Shown: one piece after another, positions 1 to 12,257 of the stretch | How positions within the stretch are numbered: the stretch's first letter is position 1 | Layout of the letters: every line of letters starts with the position of its first letter | Origin: Pogona vitticeps | Lineage: Eukaryota; Chordata; Lepidosauria; Squamata; Agamidae | DNA: 64,000 nt | NCBI RefSeq assembly: GCF_051106095.1 | Contig: NC_135785.1 | Span: 188,401,545 to 188,465,544, forward strand | Direction: 5' to 3' | Translations under genes and position numbers: made by a program | The notes under the pieces: generated by a model | What the model saw: the letters and a program-made list of their open reading frames with translations, nothing else | Database searches by the model: none | Told to the model about the DNA's origin: nothing

Positions 1-37
1 CTGGCAGGACCAAGCAGCCAAAAATGGTATTTTAACC

Positions 38-64
38 AAGGAAGGAAGGAAGGAAGGAAGGAAG
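38..64. repeat. (GAAG)n microsatellite
   Basis: A short purine-only tract repeats the unit GAAG about six to seven times without interruption. Nothing coding overlaps it. Confidence 0.9.
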
Positions 65-1917
65 TTTGAGGAAAGTTTAGGGTTTGGCTTGCCCCCAAAC
101 CTAAGGAACTCTCTTTGGCCAATCATCTCAATCACATTTCAGATTGGCTTTCAACAGCTGAATTGGAAAGCCAAGAGAGCTGTTTTAATGTGGGTTGCTG
201 TACATACTGTATTTCTGCTTTAATGTGGGTTACTGTACATTTTTCTCCATATATTTTTAAAGTATTTAAAACTGTTTTTACAGGAAACAGAAAGTTGAAA
301 CTAGTGTAATGCACAGTCTAAGCTTCAGGAAAGCTAGTTTTAGCAAACTTAAGGAAGTAGTGTGTGAAATGCCAGAAATACTAAAAGGGAAGGGAGTCTG
401 TGGTGGTTGGGAGTTTCTTAAAGGTGAAATAAGAAGATACCATTACAAACAATTCCTTTTTTTAAAAATGGAGAAGAAATCTGAAGAAGCCAAGGTGGCT
501 GCAAAGCAATCTTTTAGGTGAGTTACATTTTACAAGGGCTATGTCTAAGAAATGAAAGGAAGGGCAAGTCACCAAGGAAGAGCAGAAGCAAGAAGGAATG
601 GAATTTTCAGAATTTAATGATTCCCAGTCCCACAATTACTCAGGAACTCCCTAGGCTGAGTTATGGGGCTGGAGGCCCCCAAACAGATAGGCGGTAGAAC
701 TTCTTCCCCCATGCACCTCTGTGACCTGCAAGGAATCCTTGCGATTCTCACAGTGCAGTGGAGGAATTTTCTAACAGTTTGAAGAAGCAGTGCACAAACA
801 GCATCAATGTGAGGGGATTGCTCTACCTCCTACCATGATTCAGCTGGGATGGGGGGGGCACTCCCACCACATGGTGGGACTAGGAATCCTTGTATTCTGA
901 CAATCCTTTCCTTAGATGCGGGTAGCCAATGTATTTAGAGAGAAGGTTAAAAAGGCTAAAACTCCAGAAAAGCTCCAAGTAGAGAGATTAAAAGTAATGA
1001 AAAGGGTTTTTTAAGCATGCCAAAGGCAAGAGAAAGAACAAGGAGACAGTATGCCTGTTTTGTGGAGTGGATGATCAATAATGATGACAGAAAAAAGACA
1101 GAACTGCTGAACATCTACATTGTGTCTCTAGTGGGATGCATGTGGATCAAAGGAGAAAGAAAGGGGCTATTACACGGGACAAAACAAGGGAACACCTAAC
1201 TATGACAATTCCACTCATTTGGAGCCTTTATCTTTAACTCTATGTACCCTTGCTCATATTAGGTATGTATGTAGATAGCTTTGAATGCCTGTATTGTGAG
1301 TAGCATGGTGTGAGAGGGACATCTTTGCTCCACATCCCCCCTTGCTGGGCCAAATGGAAACTCCAGCTGCTAGGTATTTGAAGGGTAAAAAAAGGTGCAA
1401 AGAGACCTGGGGTGGGAGAGAGGAGCTGGGGGAAGACAAGCCACACCTGGGTAAGGAAGTGAGTGAGCTGGGCCCATCTGGCTGGTGCAAGGGGGGAGGG
1501 GGGAAATCTCATCTCTCTCTACAAACTCTGAAGGAGAGGAATGGGGAGAAGTGGAAGACGAACGTGACCCTACATTCTGCACCTTGTGAGGTGAGGATCT
1601 GATGACATTCCAGAACCTTCAGATAGGCACCTGGGTCCATGCACAGGTGTCAAAGAGATGAGGACACAGCACGGACAGGCTGATCTTTAGCCCACGTTTC
1701 ATCTCTAACTTCATGAAAGCTGTATAAACCAGTAATTGGCCTTACGGAGACACTGGAGGTGACAGTGCCGGAAAAAAACACCTGCGGTGGCAGCTGGAGG
1801 GATTTGCAGGACAAGGAAGCCAGTGGGCAGTCAGCTGTACAAGCCCGCCCTGAAGGGAGGGAGGGAGGTTGATTGGTTGGCTGGCTGGCTTGCTGGTTTG
1901 ACAAGCTACCTTTCTTC
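65..1917. other. No gene recognised
   Basis: This stretch contains only short open frames in several phases, none with a recognisable domain or with splice-flanked coding character. A short GGCT-rich run lies near 1873-1893. I see no exon and no classifiable repeat here. Confidence 0.5.
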
Positions 1918-2083
1918 TGATAAGGCAGACCTGGGCAAAGTGCGGCCCGAGGGCCACATACGGCCCACGAGCCGCTCCTGTCCGGCCCACGGACAATTTT
2001 GAACATCAAAACCATTTATAGCTTTTTGTCTAAAGTTGATCAGTTGCTTATCTTTAACATACCACAAAAAACCTCTTTCCATC

Positions 2084-3576
2084 TGCCCTGAAGGACACAC
2101 TCATTAGGCCCATTAGGAAGAAACCTAGTTTGGCAGCGGACGAAATTGGCAACTACAGGCCCGTCGCCAATGTTTCCTTCCTTAGCAAGGTAGTCGAGAG
2201 GGTGGTGGCCGACCAGCTTCAGGCGCTCCTGGAAGAAACAGATGCCCTGGATCCATTCCAGTCGGGCTTCAGGCCGCGCCATGGCACAGAAACGGCTTTG
2301 GTCGCCCTGTGTGATGACCTACTGAGGGAGGCCGATAGGGGCAAAGTGTCCCTGTTGGTCCTCCTCAACATCTCAGCGGCCTTTGATACCATTGACCACG
2401 GTATCCTCCTGGGGAGGCTCTCCGAGTTGGGAATAGGTGGCCTGGCATTGTCCTGGCTCCGCTCCTTCTTGGAGGACCGTCCACAGAGAGTTCAGCTTGG
2501 GGAGAGGGTCTCGGCCCCGTGGAGCCTCAACTGTGGGGTTCCACAGGGGTCGATTATCTCCCCAATGCTATTTAACATCTATATGAGGCCGCTGGGTGGG
2601 GTCATCAGGAGGTGTGGTGCTTCGTGTCACCAGTATGCGGACGACATGCAGCTCTACATCTCCTTTTTGCCAACCGCAGGAGAAGCCGTCCTGTGCCTCC
2701 AGCGCTGCTTGGGGACTATACTGGAATGGATGCAGGAGAACGGGCTTAGGCTGAACCCGGACAAAACTCCCTCTCTTTTGGGGGGGTGACTCTCCCTGCA
2801 AAGGATGGGGTATGCAGCTTGGGGATCCATCTGGACCCGGTGCTCTCCATGGAGTCACAGGTGGCGTCGGTGGTCCGCACCGCCTTTTTTCATCTCAGGC
2901 GGATAGCCCAGCTGCGGCCCTACCTGGAAGTGGGGGCGCTCACCATCTTAGTACACGCGCTCGTAATCTCGAGATTAGACCACTGTAATGCGCTCTACGT
3001 GGGGCTTCCTTTGAGGTTGCTGCGGAAATTACAGGTGGTGCAGAATGCGGCGGCCAGATTACTCAGTGGAGTGAAAAAATTCCAACATATTTCGCCCACT
3101 CTGGCCGCATTGCATTGGCTGCCCATCAGGTTCCGCATTGACTTCAAAGTGTTAACGCTTACGTATAAAGCCCTAAACAGTTTAGGGCCTCGATATCTGG
3201 CGGAACGCCTTCTCCCACCAAGTTCTACCCGGGTCACACGGGCGAGCCAGGAGGTGAGGCTGAGGAGCCTAACGCCGAGGGAGGCCCGAAAAGAGAAAAC
3301 AAGAAATAGGGCCTTCTCGGCGGTGGCTCCTCGCCTGTGGAATAATTTACCTCCTGGTATTCGCGGAGCTCCCTCGCTGGGCACTTTTAAGAATCTACTA
3401 AAGACCTGGATGTTTCGGCAGGCCTTCTCACCAGATTACTTTTGATTTTCTTATCTTTTATTGTTTTTTACTTTTACCTGTTTTGTAATTTGTTGTTTTA
3501 TTTTTATAGTATTTTTCCCTGTTGTAAGCCGCCTAGAGTAGTCCTTCGCGACTAGATAGGCGGGATATAAATAAAA

Positions 3577-3611
<35 letters not shown>

Positions 3612-3614
3612 ATA
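2084..3614 (+). mobile_element. 5'-truncated L2-clade LINE (family A, copy 1)
   Basis: Two adjacent open frames (2130-2789 and 2786-3445) encode the reverse transcriptase and C-terminal part of an L2-clade non-LTR retrotransposon. Visible motifs are NYRPVANVSFLSKVVERVV, FQSGFRPRHGTETAL, AAFDTIDHG, GVPQGSIISPMLFNIYM, YADDMQLY (the catalytic YADD is intact) and LRLNPDK. The C-terminal part has QNAAARLLSGV and LAALHWLPIRFRIDFKVLTL, typical of L2. The frames change at 2786-2789, so the copy is no longer a single open frame. The N-terminal endonuclease is missing because of 5' truncation. The 3' end is GCCGCCTAGAGTAGTCC, GGCGGGATATAAATAAAA and a (TAAA)n tail. It lies inside the hAT element. Confidence 0.9.
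3572..3614. repeat. (TAAA)n tail of the L2
   Basis: The tetranucleotide TAAA is repeated about ten times at the 3' end of the L2, after GGCGGGATATAAATAAAA. It is the normal 3' tail of this LINE family in the window. Confidence 0.9.
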
Positions 3615-3767
3615 GTATTTGTGAAGATTAACAAGTTTAAAATAAAAATAATCATAACATCACTATTTCATTTCATTTTTAAGTAAAGTTGGTTCGGCCC
3701 CCGAACACAGTTCAGATTTTTCACGTGGCCCCCCTATAGAAATTAATTTTTCACCCCTGTGATAAGG

Positions 3768-4985
3768 GGATCTAAGGCAGCTCGCAATATTAAAAGAATA
3801 GAATTAAGAACATAAATTAAATATTTAAAAAACACTATACACAATAAAATGCAATTAAATAATAAAAGCAGGCAAACATTAAATGATATCTTAATTTAAA
3901 GAATTGGGTGGCTCAGAGGTGTACTGAAGACACAGCACCATGCGCACAATGTGGGCAGCACAGATCCAGTGCCTGTAACTTGAGTTTGAACAAAGAATGA
4001 ACTTGGAGGGGAGCTACGTAGTGAAGTCAACTCAACTTGCCCCACCCCCCAGCAACATGGCAGAAAGGGGTGCTTCTGGTACCTAAAGTTTCCTTGTACC
4101 CAGTTCACTTATACAGTATTAATAAAATCCAGTTCTAGAAATTCCAGGAGTCCTAACTTTATGGAAGCCTTGACTGGGCAGGATCTCCCAGTGGCAGCAC
4201 TCACACATGGGCAGAGTGCAAGGCTGATAGTCATTTGAATAGCTGGATATTGTCTGGTAAGCCTGGTTGGAAGGTTGTGGGAGTGGGATTTGTGAGGCAG
4301 TTAAGTTGAGAAATGACACTTAGATATGACAGTAGAAAGATGGAAGAGTTGAGGAAAAAGAGGGTTAGAGAGAGGGTCTGCCTTATGTCAGTGAGAAGAA
4401 AGGAGTTAAGGAAATAGTGTATTGTCTGGAGTCTGCAAAACAGCTAACTGTAAATTTAAAAGACAGTAGAAAATGATGAGGAAGTGTGTGAGATTCTAAT
4501 AAAAGATTATATAGATTATTAATGTTTTTCACCTCAGTTTGGACTGCCTGATAAATTATCCTTCCCTTTCCATTCCAATATTTGTAATAAACTCTTTTTG
4601 TCTGATTCTTAGAAAATCTTCCCTTTTTATTCATTCATAAGTAACATTGTAAAAATATTAGCAATCAGAGAGAACAGAGAGTGCAACACCCATGTCAGCT
4701 CAGGCAATGCAATACCAACTCTTGAAAAAGAACACAAAAAAGCTTACGTAAAGAAATCTTTTCACTTGAAAAATGAATAATTTCAGCTGGGGACAGAAGG
4801 CATTTTCTGGTTGGCACAGTTAAGCAGGCAAGCTCAGTCACTTTGGATTAGTTTGGGAAGGGGTGTTCTTTGGACCAATGCCCAACAGACTGGCATCAAG
4901 AAGAGTTGGCTAGGCTCGAAGGTGAAGCTGCCAGTACGGTGCCTTGCAGCTACCACGGAAGTGTCTACTCACTAGAGAATGAAAA
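3768..4985. other. No gene recognised
   Basis: About 1.2 kb with AT-rich tracts such as 3790-3890 and no coding feature that I can support. The short minus-strand frames at 3.9-4.6 kb have no recognisable motif. Confidence 0.45.
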
Positions 4986-4989
4986 TAGT

Positions 4990-5440
4990 GACAACACCAT
5001 CCTGGGGATGCCACGTTAACGACTTTAAATGATGCCATGTCTCCAGGAGCAGATGAACTGCATCCAAAGGCACTAAAGACCTTAAGGATATAACCTTGTA
5101 TCCTCTGTCCATAATCTTTGAGAATTCATAGAGAATAGATGAACATCCCTGCAAGGGCAAGAAAATGTTATTCCCATTTTTTTTCAAAAAGGGGGAAATA
5201 GAGGAGACTGGCCAGGTTGACATTGATACTGGTAAAGGTAGTAGAGCAGATAATTAAACAGGTGGTATGTGAGCATTTAGACATTGTGATTACTAAGACC
5301 TAGCATGGGTTTTTCAAAAATGGGTAATGACAAACTAATCTTACATCTTTCATTTTTATTTTTAGTGCCACAAGTTGGGTGCATGCATGTAATGCTGTAG
5401 ACACAGTGTGTGTTGATTTCAGTAAGGCTTTTGTCAAGGT
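4990..5440 (+). mobile_element. Degraded CR1-like LINE fragment
   Basis: Broken frames read like the CR1 reverse-transcriptase N-terminal region: a GADELHPKAL-like stretch near 5045-5085, an FFKKGEIEETGQVDID-like stretch near 5180-5225 and a PSMGFSKMGNDKLILH-like stretch near 5300-5345. Many stops and frame changes separate them, so this is an old piece rather than an active element. The family call rests on remembered CR1 motifs and is moderate. Confidence 0.5.
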
Positions 5441-5444
5441 CGTT

Positions 5445-6890
5445 GGCATCCAATGGTAATGCTAAAATACAAATTTAAGTCACTCATTTTCATTAAAAAA
5501 TAAATCAGACTAAGTTGCTTCTTTCCACTGGCAAATGTCCAGCTGAATTCATAACTTAAATCAGTATATTACATTAGTTCCCAACACTGCCTTCCCCAGG
5601 TCTTTGTTCAAAGTGCAGTTGCTCACCTTTCCAGCAATACATAAGGTGTATTGACTTTTGTTTAGACTGGCTGTGGTCTTTTGAGCAAGGCCGTGGATTA
5701 CTTCTCCAGAAAGCAATGGTGACAACAAAGGCCAGACATAGCATTAAAGAAAGCTGAAATTGGACTGTGGCGGATGCTAGATTAAGAATAATCACTGTGT
5801 CAATTATCCTCTGGATGAGAGAATCAATTTCCTGCTCACAAGGGAGAAAACAGTGGGAAAGAGATCAAACTGGAAAGATTTCCCTTCTGTGTGAAACAAT
5901 GCTTAGGCAGCAAAATTTGCAGTGACAAAAACAGGGACAATATATAGAACTCATGTATTGTCAATGAGAAAGTGCAGATTTAGATTTTAGTGCTGAAACC
6001 ATACATCTTGGATCTGTAGTAGAGCACCTGAAATGTAGACTTTCGGCATCCTTCCATATGATTTCAGTCCCTTACACTTCCAACTTTATCTACATGTGCT
6101 TACCATTATCAATAGATGCCAGTCAAAACCATTACTGAGTGGTGACATTTCTCTTACTGACAGATATCAAACTCATGGTTGTCCAAAGGTGGACACTTAT
6201 GTCCTCCTGAAATCCAGACTTTATGTATTATTACAATGTACCCAGACAGGCACGTTGTATTGTAGTGGTGCATGCTATACTCACAAGTTATGTCAATGTA
6301 TGCATCTCTGCTCATCCAAAGAATTTTGGGGGACATCCATTCCAACTATTAGAAAATGCCCCATGCTATTTTTCATCACCATCCAAATCTATTAGTTAAC
6401 TTTCTGGGAAAACCTGTACTCAAGCAATTGAGAACCAGCCAGTTGATCTAGGATTCAGAACATTTGGAATCAAATGCCTATTGATTCATAAAACATACTG
6501 AATTATCTTGGTCTGGTCACTATCTCTCAGCTTGATGTACCTGTGAAGTATTTCACAGGTTTGTTATAAGCATAAAGTGGGGTGGAAGAGATCCATGTGC
6601 ACCTCCTTGAGCTCAGCAGGATGTAAACCTACAAACTGATAAATATCACTTAGAAAAATACAAAATGAAAAGAGGCGATATTATTTTTAAAAGCAAGATT
6701 GGGCACAGTTCTACTTCACATATGCACAGATGCATGTGTGGGAGAAAACTGGCTGAGAAATCAATGATGTTTATTGCCATCTAATACATTGGCTGTGCTC
6801 CATCCCTGAAAACTAGGATTTTTTGCAATAGCTTTCCTATCTTTGTAAATTCCAGCCTTGATTACTTTAATATACACTAAGTAGGGAAGA
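5445..6890. other. No gene recognised
   Basis: About 1.4 kb of unique-looking, AT-rich sequence. Open frames on both strands at 6096-6395 overlap one another and have no domain signature, so I treat them as chance. Confidence 0.45.
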
Positions 6891-6892
6891 CC

Positions 6893-8741
6893 CCTTCACA
6901 GATTGCTGCCTTGTTGTGGTGAAGAGGCTTGAGTAATTCAGAGAAGCTATGGGCTATGCAACACAGGGACACCCAAGACGGACAGGTCATAGTGGAGAGT
7001 TCGAACTAAACATGATCCACCTGGAGCAGGAACTGGCAAGCCATTCCAGTATCTTTGCCAAGAATACCCCATGAACACAAACAAAAAGCCAAAAGCTATG
7101 ATGCTGGAAGATGAGCCCCTCAGGTCAGAAAGCGTCCAACATGCTACTGAGGAAAAGCAGAGGACAAGTACAAGTAGCTCCAGAGCTAATTAAGTGGTTG
7201 GGCCAAAGCCAAAAAGATGCTCAGCTGTGGACGCGCCTGGAAGTTAAAGGAAAGTTTAAATCTGCAAAGAAATATACTGCATAGGAACCTGGAATGTAAG
7301 ATCTAGGAAACTAGGTAAGCTGGATGTGGTCAAACTGGAGATGGCAAGAATAAACATTGACATCCTGGGTGTCAGTGAACTAAAATGGACGGGAAAGGGC
7401 AAATTCAAGTCAGATGATTATCGTATCTACTATTGTGGGCAAAAAACCCGTAGAAGAAATGGAGTACCCCTCATTGTCAACAAAAGAGTGGGAAAAGCTG
7501 TATTGGGATACAATCTCAAAAATGATAGAATTATTTCAATAAGAATCCAAGGCAGACCTTTCAACATCATAGTAATCCAAGTTCATGCACCAACTACCGA
7601 TGCTGAAGAGGCTAAAACTGAAGATTTGCAAAACCTTCTAGAACTGACACCAAAGAAAAATGTTCTTCTCATTAAAGGGGACTAGAATGCTAAAATAGGG
7701 AGTCAAGAGATAAAAGGAACAACAGGGAAGTTGGGCCTTGGAGTTCAAAATGAAGCAGGGCAATGGCTAATAGAGTTTTGTCAAGAGAACACGCTGGTCA
7801 TCACAAACACTCTTTTCCAATAACACAAGCAAAACTCAAGCTTAAACTGAAGAGAGTAGGAAAAACCACTGGGCTAGTCAGATATAATCTAAACCAAATC
7901 CCTTATGAATACACAGTGGAAGTGAAGAACAGATTTAAGAACTAGGTTTGGTGGACAGAGTGCCTGAAGAACTATGGATGGAGGCTCGTAACATTGTACA
8001 GGAGACAGCCACAAAAACCATCCCAAAGAAAAGGAAATGCAAGAAAGCATAGCAGAAAAGAGAAGGGGGAAAAACCTAAGATCACGACCACTGGTTCCAT
8101 CATCTCCTGGCAAATAGAAGGGGAAGATATTGAGGTAGTGACTGAGTTTACCTTCTTGGGCTCCATGATCACTGCAGATGGTGACAGCAGCCACAAAATT
8201 AAAAGATGCCTGCTTCTTGGGAGGAAACGATGACAAACCTAGACAGCATCTTAAAAAGCAGAGACATCACCTTGCCAACAAAAGTCTGCATAGTCAAAGC
8301 TATGATTTTTCCAGTAGCGATGTATGGAAGTGAGTGCTGGACCATAAAGAAAGCTGACCGCTGAAGAATTGATGCCTTTGAATTGTGGTGCTGGAGGAGA
8401 TTCTTGAGAGTCCCCTGGACTGCAAGGAGAACAAACCTATCAATTCTGAAGGAAATCAACCCTGAGTGCTCACTGGAAGGACAGATCCTGAAGCTGAGGC
8501 TCCAATACTTTGGCCATCTCATGAGAAGAGAAGACTCCCTGGAAAAGACCCTGACGTTGGGAAAGTGTGAAGGCAAGAGGAGAAGGGGATGACAGATGAC
8601 AAGGTGGTTGGACAGTGTCATCAAAGCGACCAACATGAATCTGACTAAACTCTGGGAGGCAGTGGAAGACAGGAGGGCCTGGCATGCTCTGGTCCATGGA
8701 GTCACGAAGAGTCGGACACAACTTAATGACTAAACAACAAC
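6893..8741 (+). mobile_element. BovB (RTE-clade) LINE, internally deleted
   Basis: The copy keeps a BovB 5' region (similar to the reverse-strand copy at 10.5-13.7 kb), the apurinic-type endonuclease and the 3' end. The endonuclease is seen at 7326-7685 as INIDILGVSELKWTGKGKF, YYCGQKTRRRNGVPLIVNKR and FNIIVIQVHAPTTDAEEA, then LLIKGD followed by a stop where BovB has the GDWNAK motif. VGKTTGLVRYNLNQIPYEY follows at about 7855-7915. From about 8040 the copy jumps to the C-terminal region (ISWQIEGEDIEVVTEFTFLG, ITADGDSSHKIKR), so the whole reverse-transcriptase core is missing. The 3' end GAGTCACGAAGAGTCGGACA with an AACAACAAC tail is diagnostic for BovB. At about 1.85 kb it is roughly 60% of full length. 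Confidence 0.9.
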
Positions 8742-8744
8742 AGT

Positions 8745-9749
8745 TAACTACTTGTTCAGGCTGGGCTGGAGCAATTCTCCAATAGATGGAAGGGTCACTT
8801 TAAACTAGTTATTTCCTTGAGAAGCAACCTTTTCTGGTATGATCAGACTCATACATTTCCCACAGTCTGATCACGCCCTGAGCTAATCTAGTATGGTTTA
8901 CCTTATCCTCCCTGCTCGAACACCATGCTCAGAGAAGGGTAATTCAAGAATGGTAATAGATTTTACTTTGCAGATCTAAGATGATTTATGTATTTATTTT
9001 TACAGTGAGCAGTGAAAAATAACATTTGATATCTATGTATTTGTTTAATCACCAAGGGGCTTATGATACTGAATTTTTTCTTTTCTTTCCAACACTGCAG
9101 TTGATACTCAAAACTGAGACAGAGGTGAAGGATTTACAGCATCACTGAATGATAACATTACTGAAGCAATTTTTATTATACAACTTTTTGTGTCCTACGT
9201 AAAACCCAGCAAAGCTAGTTTGTTAGTGTTGGCTTTTCGAATCTAGACTTCTGAGGATTATTTCCGACTCAGCTTGTCTCTTCTTGGGTGCCTTAGAACA
9301 AAATCTCTGTCTCACAGCTACAGTTCTTCAACTCTGCTGATGATCTGCTTCAAAATGTAGTCTCAAGCAGAGTGAAGAATCATAAAGTACTTTGCACATT
9401 AGAAAGTTGCTTCTATTTTAAAAATGCCTGAAATAATAATGTAACAGGCATCCAGAGACTGTCTCAGACTCTCTAGACACAACCCAGGCTGTGAGAGTAC
9501 TTAATGTTCAGTAGTTACACCTTTAACAGGCCTTGAACCGCTGCCACAATACAAAATATATTAAATTCTTTAAAACAAAACAAAACCTACAACCCTCTGG
9601 TGGGGTATTGTGTTTCTATACCCATCGTTTTAAAAGCCAGGAAACGGCCCAATATTGTGCCCTCGTTGCCAGCAGGAAAAAGGATGCCAAGCTTTACATA
9701 GCAAAGGGCAGCCTGAATGTTGACAGCACCAATGGCAGCAGTCAAGATG
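8745..9749. other. No gene recognised
   Basis: About 1 kb between the + strand BovB and the hAT MITE. No exon, RNA gene or classifiable repeat is visible. Confidence 0.45.
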
Positions 9750-9757
9750 GTCTGCAG

Positions 9758-9893
9758 CAGTGGTTCCCAACCTTGGGCCTCCAGATGTTCTTGAACTACA
9801 ACTCCCAGAGGCCTTCACCACCACCTCTTCTGGCCAGGATTTCTGGAAGATGAAGTCCAAGAACATCTGGAGGCCCAAGGTTGGGGACCACTG
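9758..9893. mobile_element. hAT-type MITE, 136 bp, palindromic
   Basis: The element starts CAGTGGTTCCCAACCTTGGG and ends with the complementary GGTTGGGGACCACTG. Inside, the halves are also near-complementary (CAGATGTTCTTGAACTACAA against AGTCCAAGAACATCTG), so the whole unit is a foldback MITE. The 8-bp flanks GTCTGCAG (9750-9757) and GTCTACAG (9894-9901) differ at one position and are the expected hAT target duplication. There is no coding capacity. Confidence 0.9.
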
Positions 9894-9901
9894 GTCTACA
9901 G

Positions 9902-10525
9902 GATACCGTCTTGTGCTCACTACCATTCACAAAGTGACACCACTCAAGAGAAAATTCCAGACGCTGACTCCTTTTTTCATCAGTTAACCAGTTCTCACCC
10001 AAACACAAAGCAGTTATCAGGTCTATTTTTCAAGAAGTGTGAATGGTAATGAGCTTGGTATTCGTTTTCCTGGCTTTTTAGAATGGAATTTCCTGGATTT
10101 TTAACATGAGAGTTTAAATACAGATACAAAACATACTACATTCTCTTTCAAGATCAGAAAGTTTGGCCTTTTCAATGTATTTGATCTGTTTTAAATTTAC
10201 AGACAGAAAAGGTTGCTAGTGTCTGTATGGTGGGGAGTAAAATAGTATTACTTTTGTCCAAACAGTTTCAGATTTGGCTCAGAGGAAGGCCAGGCGGTCT
10301 GCTACATCTGCTGATCTGAGGTCCAGTTTCAAAGTTGTACTTTTTTCTTTGGGGTTCTCCCATTTTTACAGTTGTCTTACGGAATGCTGATTTGCTCTGT
10401 TGTACAATATCTATTGCTGCATTCTTGTGCAGCAATAATTTCTTCATTTGTTATGGGCAAGAGGCAGAATGCAACATTCTGCACTAACAGAAATTTCCAA
10501 AGTCTTCAGATTCTTCCCCACTTGT
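9902..10525. other. No gene recognised
   Basis: About 620 bp of AT-rich sequence with no recognisable feature. Confidence 0.4.
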
Positions 10526-11454
10526 TCTTGTTGTTGTTTAGTCATTAAGTTGAACCTATGGACCAGAGCACGCCAGGCCCACCTATTTTCCATTGCCTCC
10601 CAGAGTTTGGTCAAATTCATGTTGGTAGCTTTGGTAACAATGTCCAACCATCTTGTCCTCTGTCGTCCCCTTCTCTTGCCTTCACATTTGCCCAACATCA
10701 GGGTCTCTTCCAGGGAGTCTTCTCTTCTTATGAGATGGCCAAAGTATCGGAGCCTCAGCTTCAGGATCTGTCCTTCCAGTGAGCACTCAGGATTGATTAC
10801 ATCGCTACTGGAAAAACCATAGCTTTGACTATGCGTACCTGTGTCGGCAAGGTGATGCCTCTGCTTTTTAAGATGTTGACCAGTGGCCATGATCTTAGTT
10901 TTTTTGATGTTGAACTTCAAACCATTTTTTGTGCTCTCCTCTTTCATCCTCATTACAAGGTTCTTTAATTCTTCCACACTTTCTGCCATCGGAGTGGTAT
11001 TGTCTGCATATTGGAGGTTGTTGATATTTCTTCCGGCAATCCTAATTCCAGTTTGGGATTCCTCCAGTCTGGCCTTTCGCATGATGTATTCTGCATAGAA
11101 GTTAAATAAGCAGGGAGACAATATACAGCCTTATTGTACTCCTTTCCCAATATTGAACCAATCAGTTGTTCTATATCGAGTTCTAACTGTTGCTTCCTGT
11201 CCCACATATAGATTTCTCAGTAGATAAATAAGGTGGTCAGACACTCCCATTTATTTAAGAACTTGCCAAAGTTCGCTGTGGTCCACACAGTCAAAGGCTT
11301 TTGCATAGTGAATGAAGGAGAAGTAGATGTTTTTCTGGAACTCTCTGGCTTCCTCCAATTTGATCTCTAGTTCCTCTGCCCTTTCGAAATCCAGCTTGTA
11401 CTTCTGGGAGTTCTTGGTCAACTTACTGCTGAAGTCTGCCTTGGAGGATTTTGA

Positions 11455-11632
11455 GCTAACAACAAGGCCAGTGGAGGTGATGGCATTCCAGTCAAACTAT
11501 TTAAAATCTTAAAAGATGACGCTGTTAGGGTGCTACACTCAATATGCCAGCAAGTTTGGAAAACTCAACAGTGGCCAGAGGACTGGAAAAGATCTGTCTA
11601 CATCCCTATCCCAAAGAGGGGCTGTGTCAAAG
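11455..11632 (+). repeat. Inverted duplicate segment inside the BovB (left arm)
   Basis: This segment reads on the + strand as BovB coding sequence (KASGGDGIPVKLFKILKDD, then QVWKTQQWPEDWKRSVYIPI), although the host copy is in the minus orientation. It is the inverted partner of about 11722-11894. The two arms form an imperfect hairpin with a spacer of about 90 bp. Confidence 0.8.
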
Positions 11633-11721
11633 GGTGAAAGAGGAGAGCACAAAACCTTGTTAGCATAACCTTGTTAGCGTGTGGAATGAGTGCAATTGTA
11701 CTGTAGTTGGAGCATTCTTTG

Positions 11722-11894
11722 GCACTGCCCTTCTTTGGGATTGGGATGTAAACTGATCTTTTTCAATCCTCTGGCAACTGCTGAGTTTTCCAAACTTGCT
11801 GACATATTGAGTGTAGCACCTTAACAGCGTCATCTTTTAAGATTTTAAATAGTTGGACTGGAATGCCATCATCTCCACTGGCCTTGTTGTTAGC
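11722..11894 (-). repeat. Inverted duplicate segment inside the BovB (right arm)
   Basis: This is the properly oriented minus-strand copy of the same BovB RT stretch (NNKASGDDGIPVQLFKILKD and SICQQVWKTQQLPED). The arm at 11455-11632 is its inverted copy. The amino-acid differences between arms show that they diverged after duplication or derive from different BovB templates. Confidence 0.8.
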
Positions 11895-12257
11895 CATGCT
11901 TTCTAAGGCCCACTTGACTTCACTCTCCAGGATGTCTGGCTCAAGGTCAGCAGCCACACTATCTGGGTTGTCCAAGACATCCAGATCTTTCTGGCATAAT
12001 TCCTCTGTGTATTATTGCCACCTCTGCTTGATGTCTTCTGCTTCTGTTGGGTCCCTACCATTTTTATCCTTTATCATGTCCATCTTTGCATGAAATGCTC
12101 CTTTAACATCTCCAGTTTTCTTGAAGAGATCTCTGGTTTTTCTCTTTCTATTATTTTGCTCTACCTCTTTGCATTGTTCACTTAAGAAGGCCCTCTTGTC
12201 TCTCCTTGCTTTTCTTTGGAAGTTTGCATTCAATTTTCTGTAACTTTCCCTTTTCCA

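Larger units (their letters stand above)
1926..3759 (+). mobile_element. hAT-type DNA transposon interrupted by an L2 LINE
   Basis: The outer element begins CAGACCTGGGCAAAGTGCGG and ends TTTTTCACCCCTG, a terminus pair of the CAGGGGTG kind typical of hAT elements. The 8-bp direct repeat TGATAAGG sits immediately outside both ends (1918-1925 and 3760-3767), which is the hAT target-site duplication length. The non-L2 parts (1926 to about 2083 and about 3615-3759) are short and contain no transposase frame, so this is a non-autonomous copy or one whose middle is lost. The LINE at about 2084-3614 was inserted afterwards, since the hAT duplication encloses it. The orientation is nominal. Confidence 0.85.
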
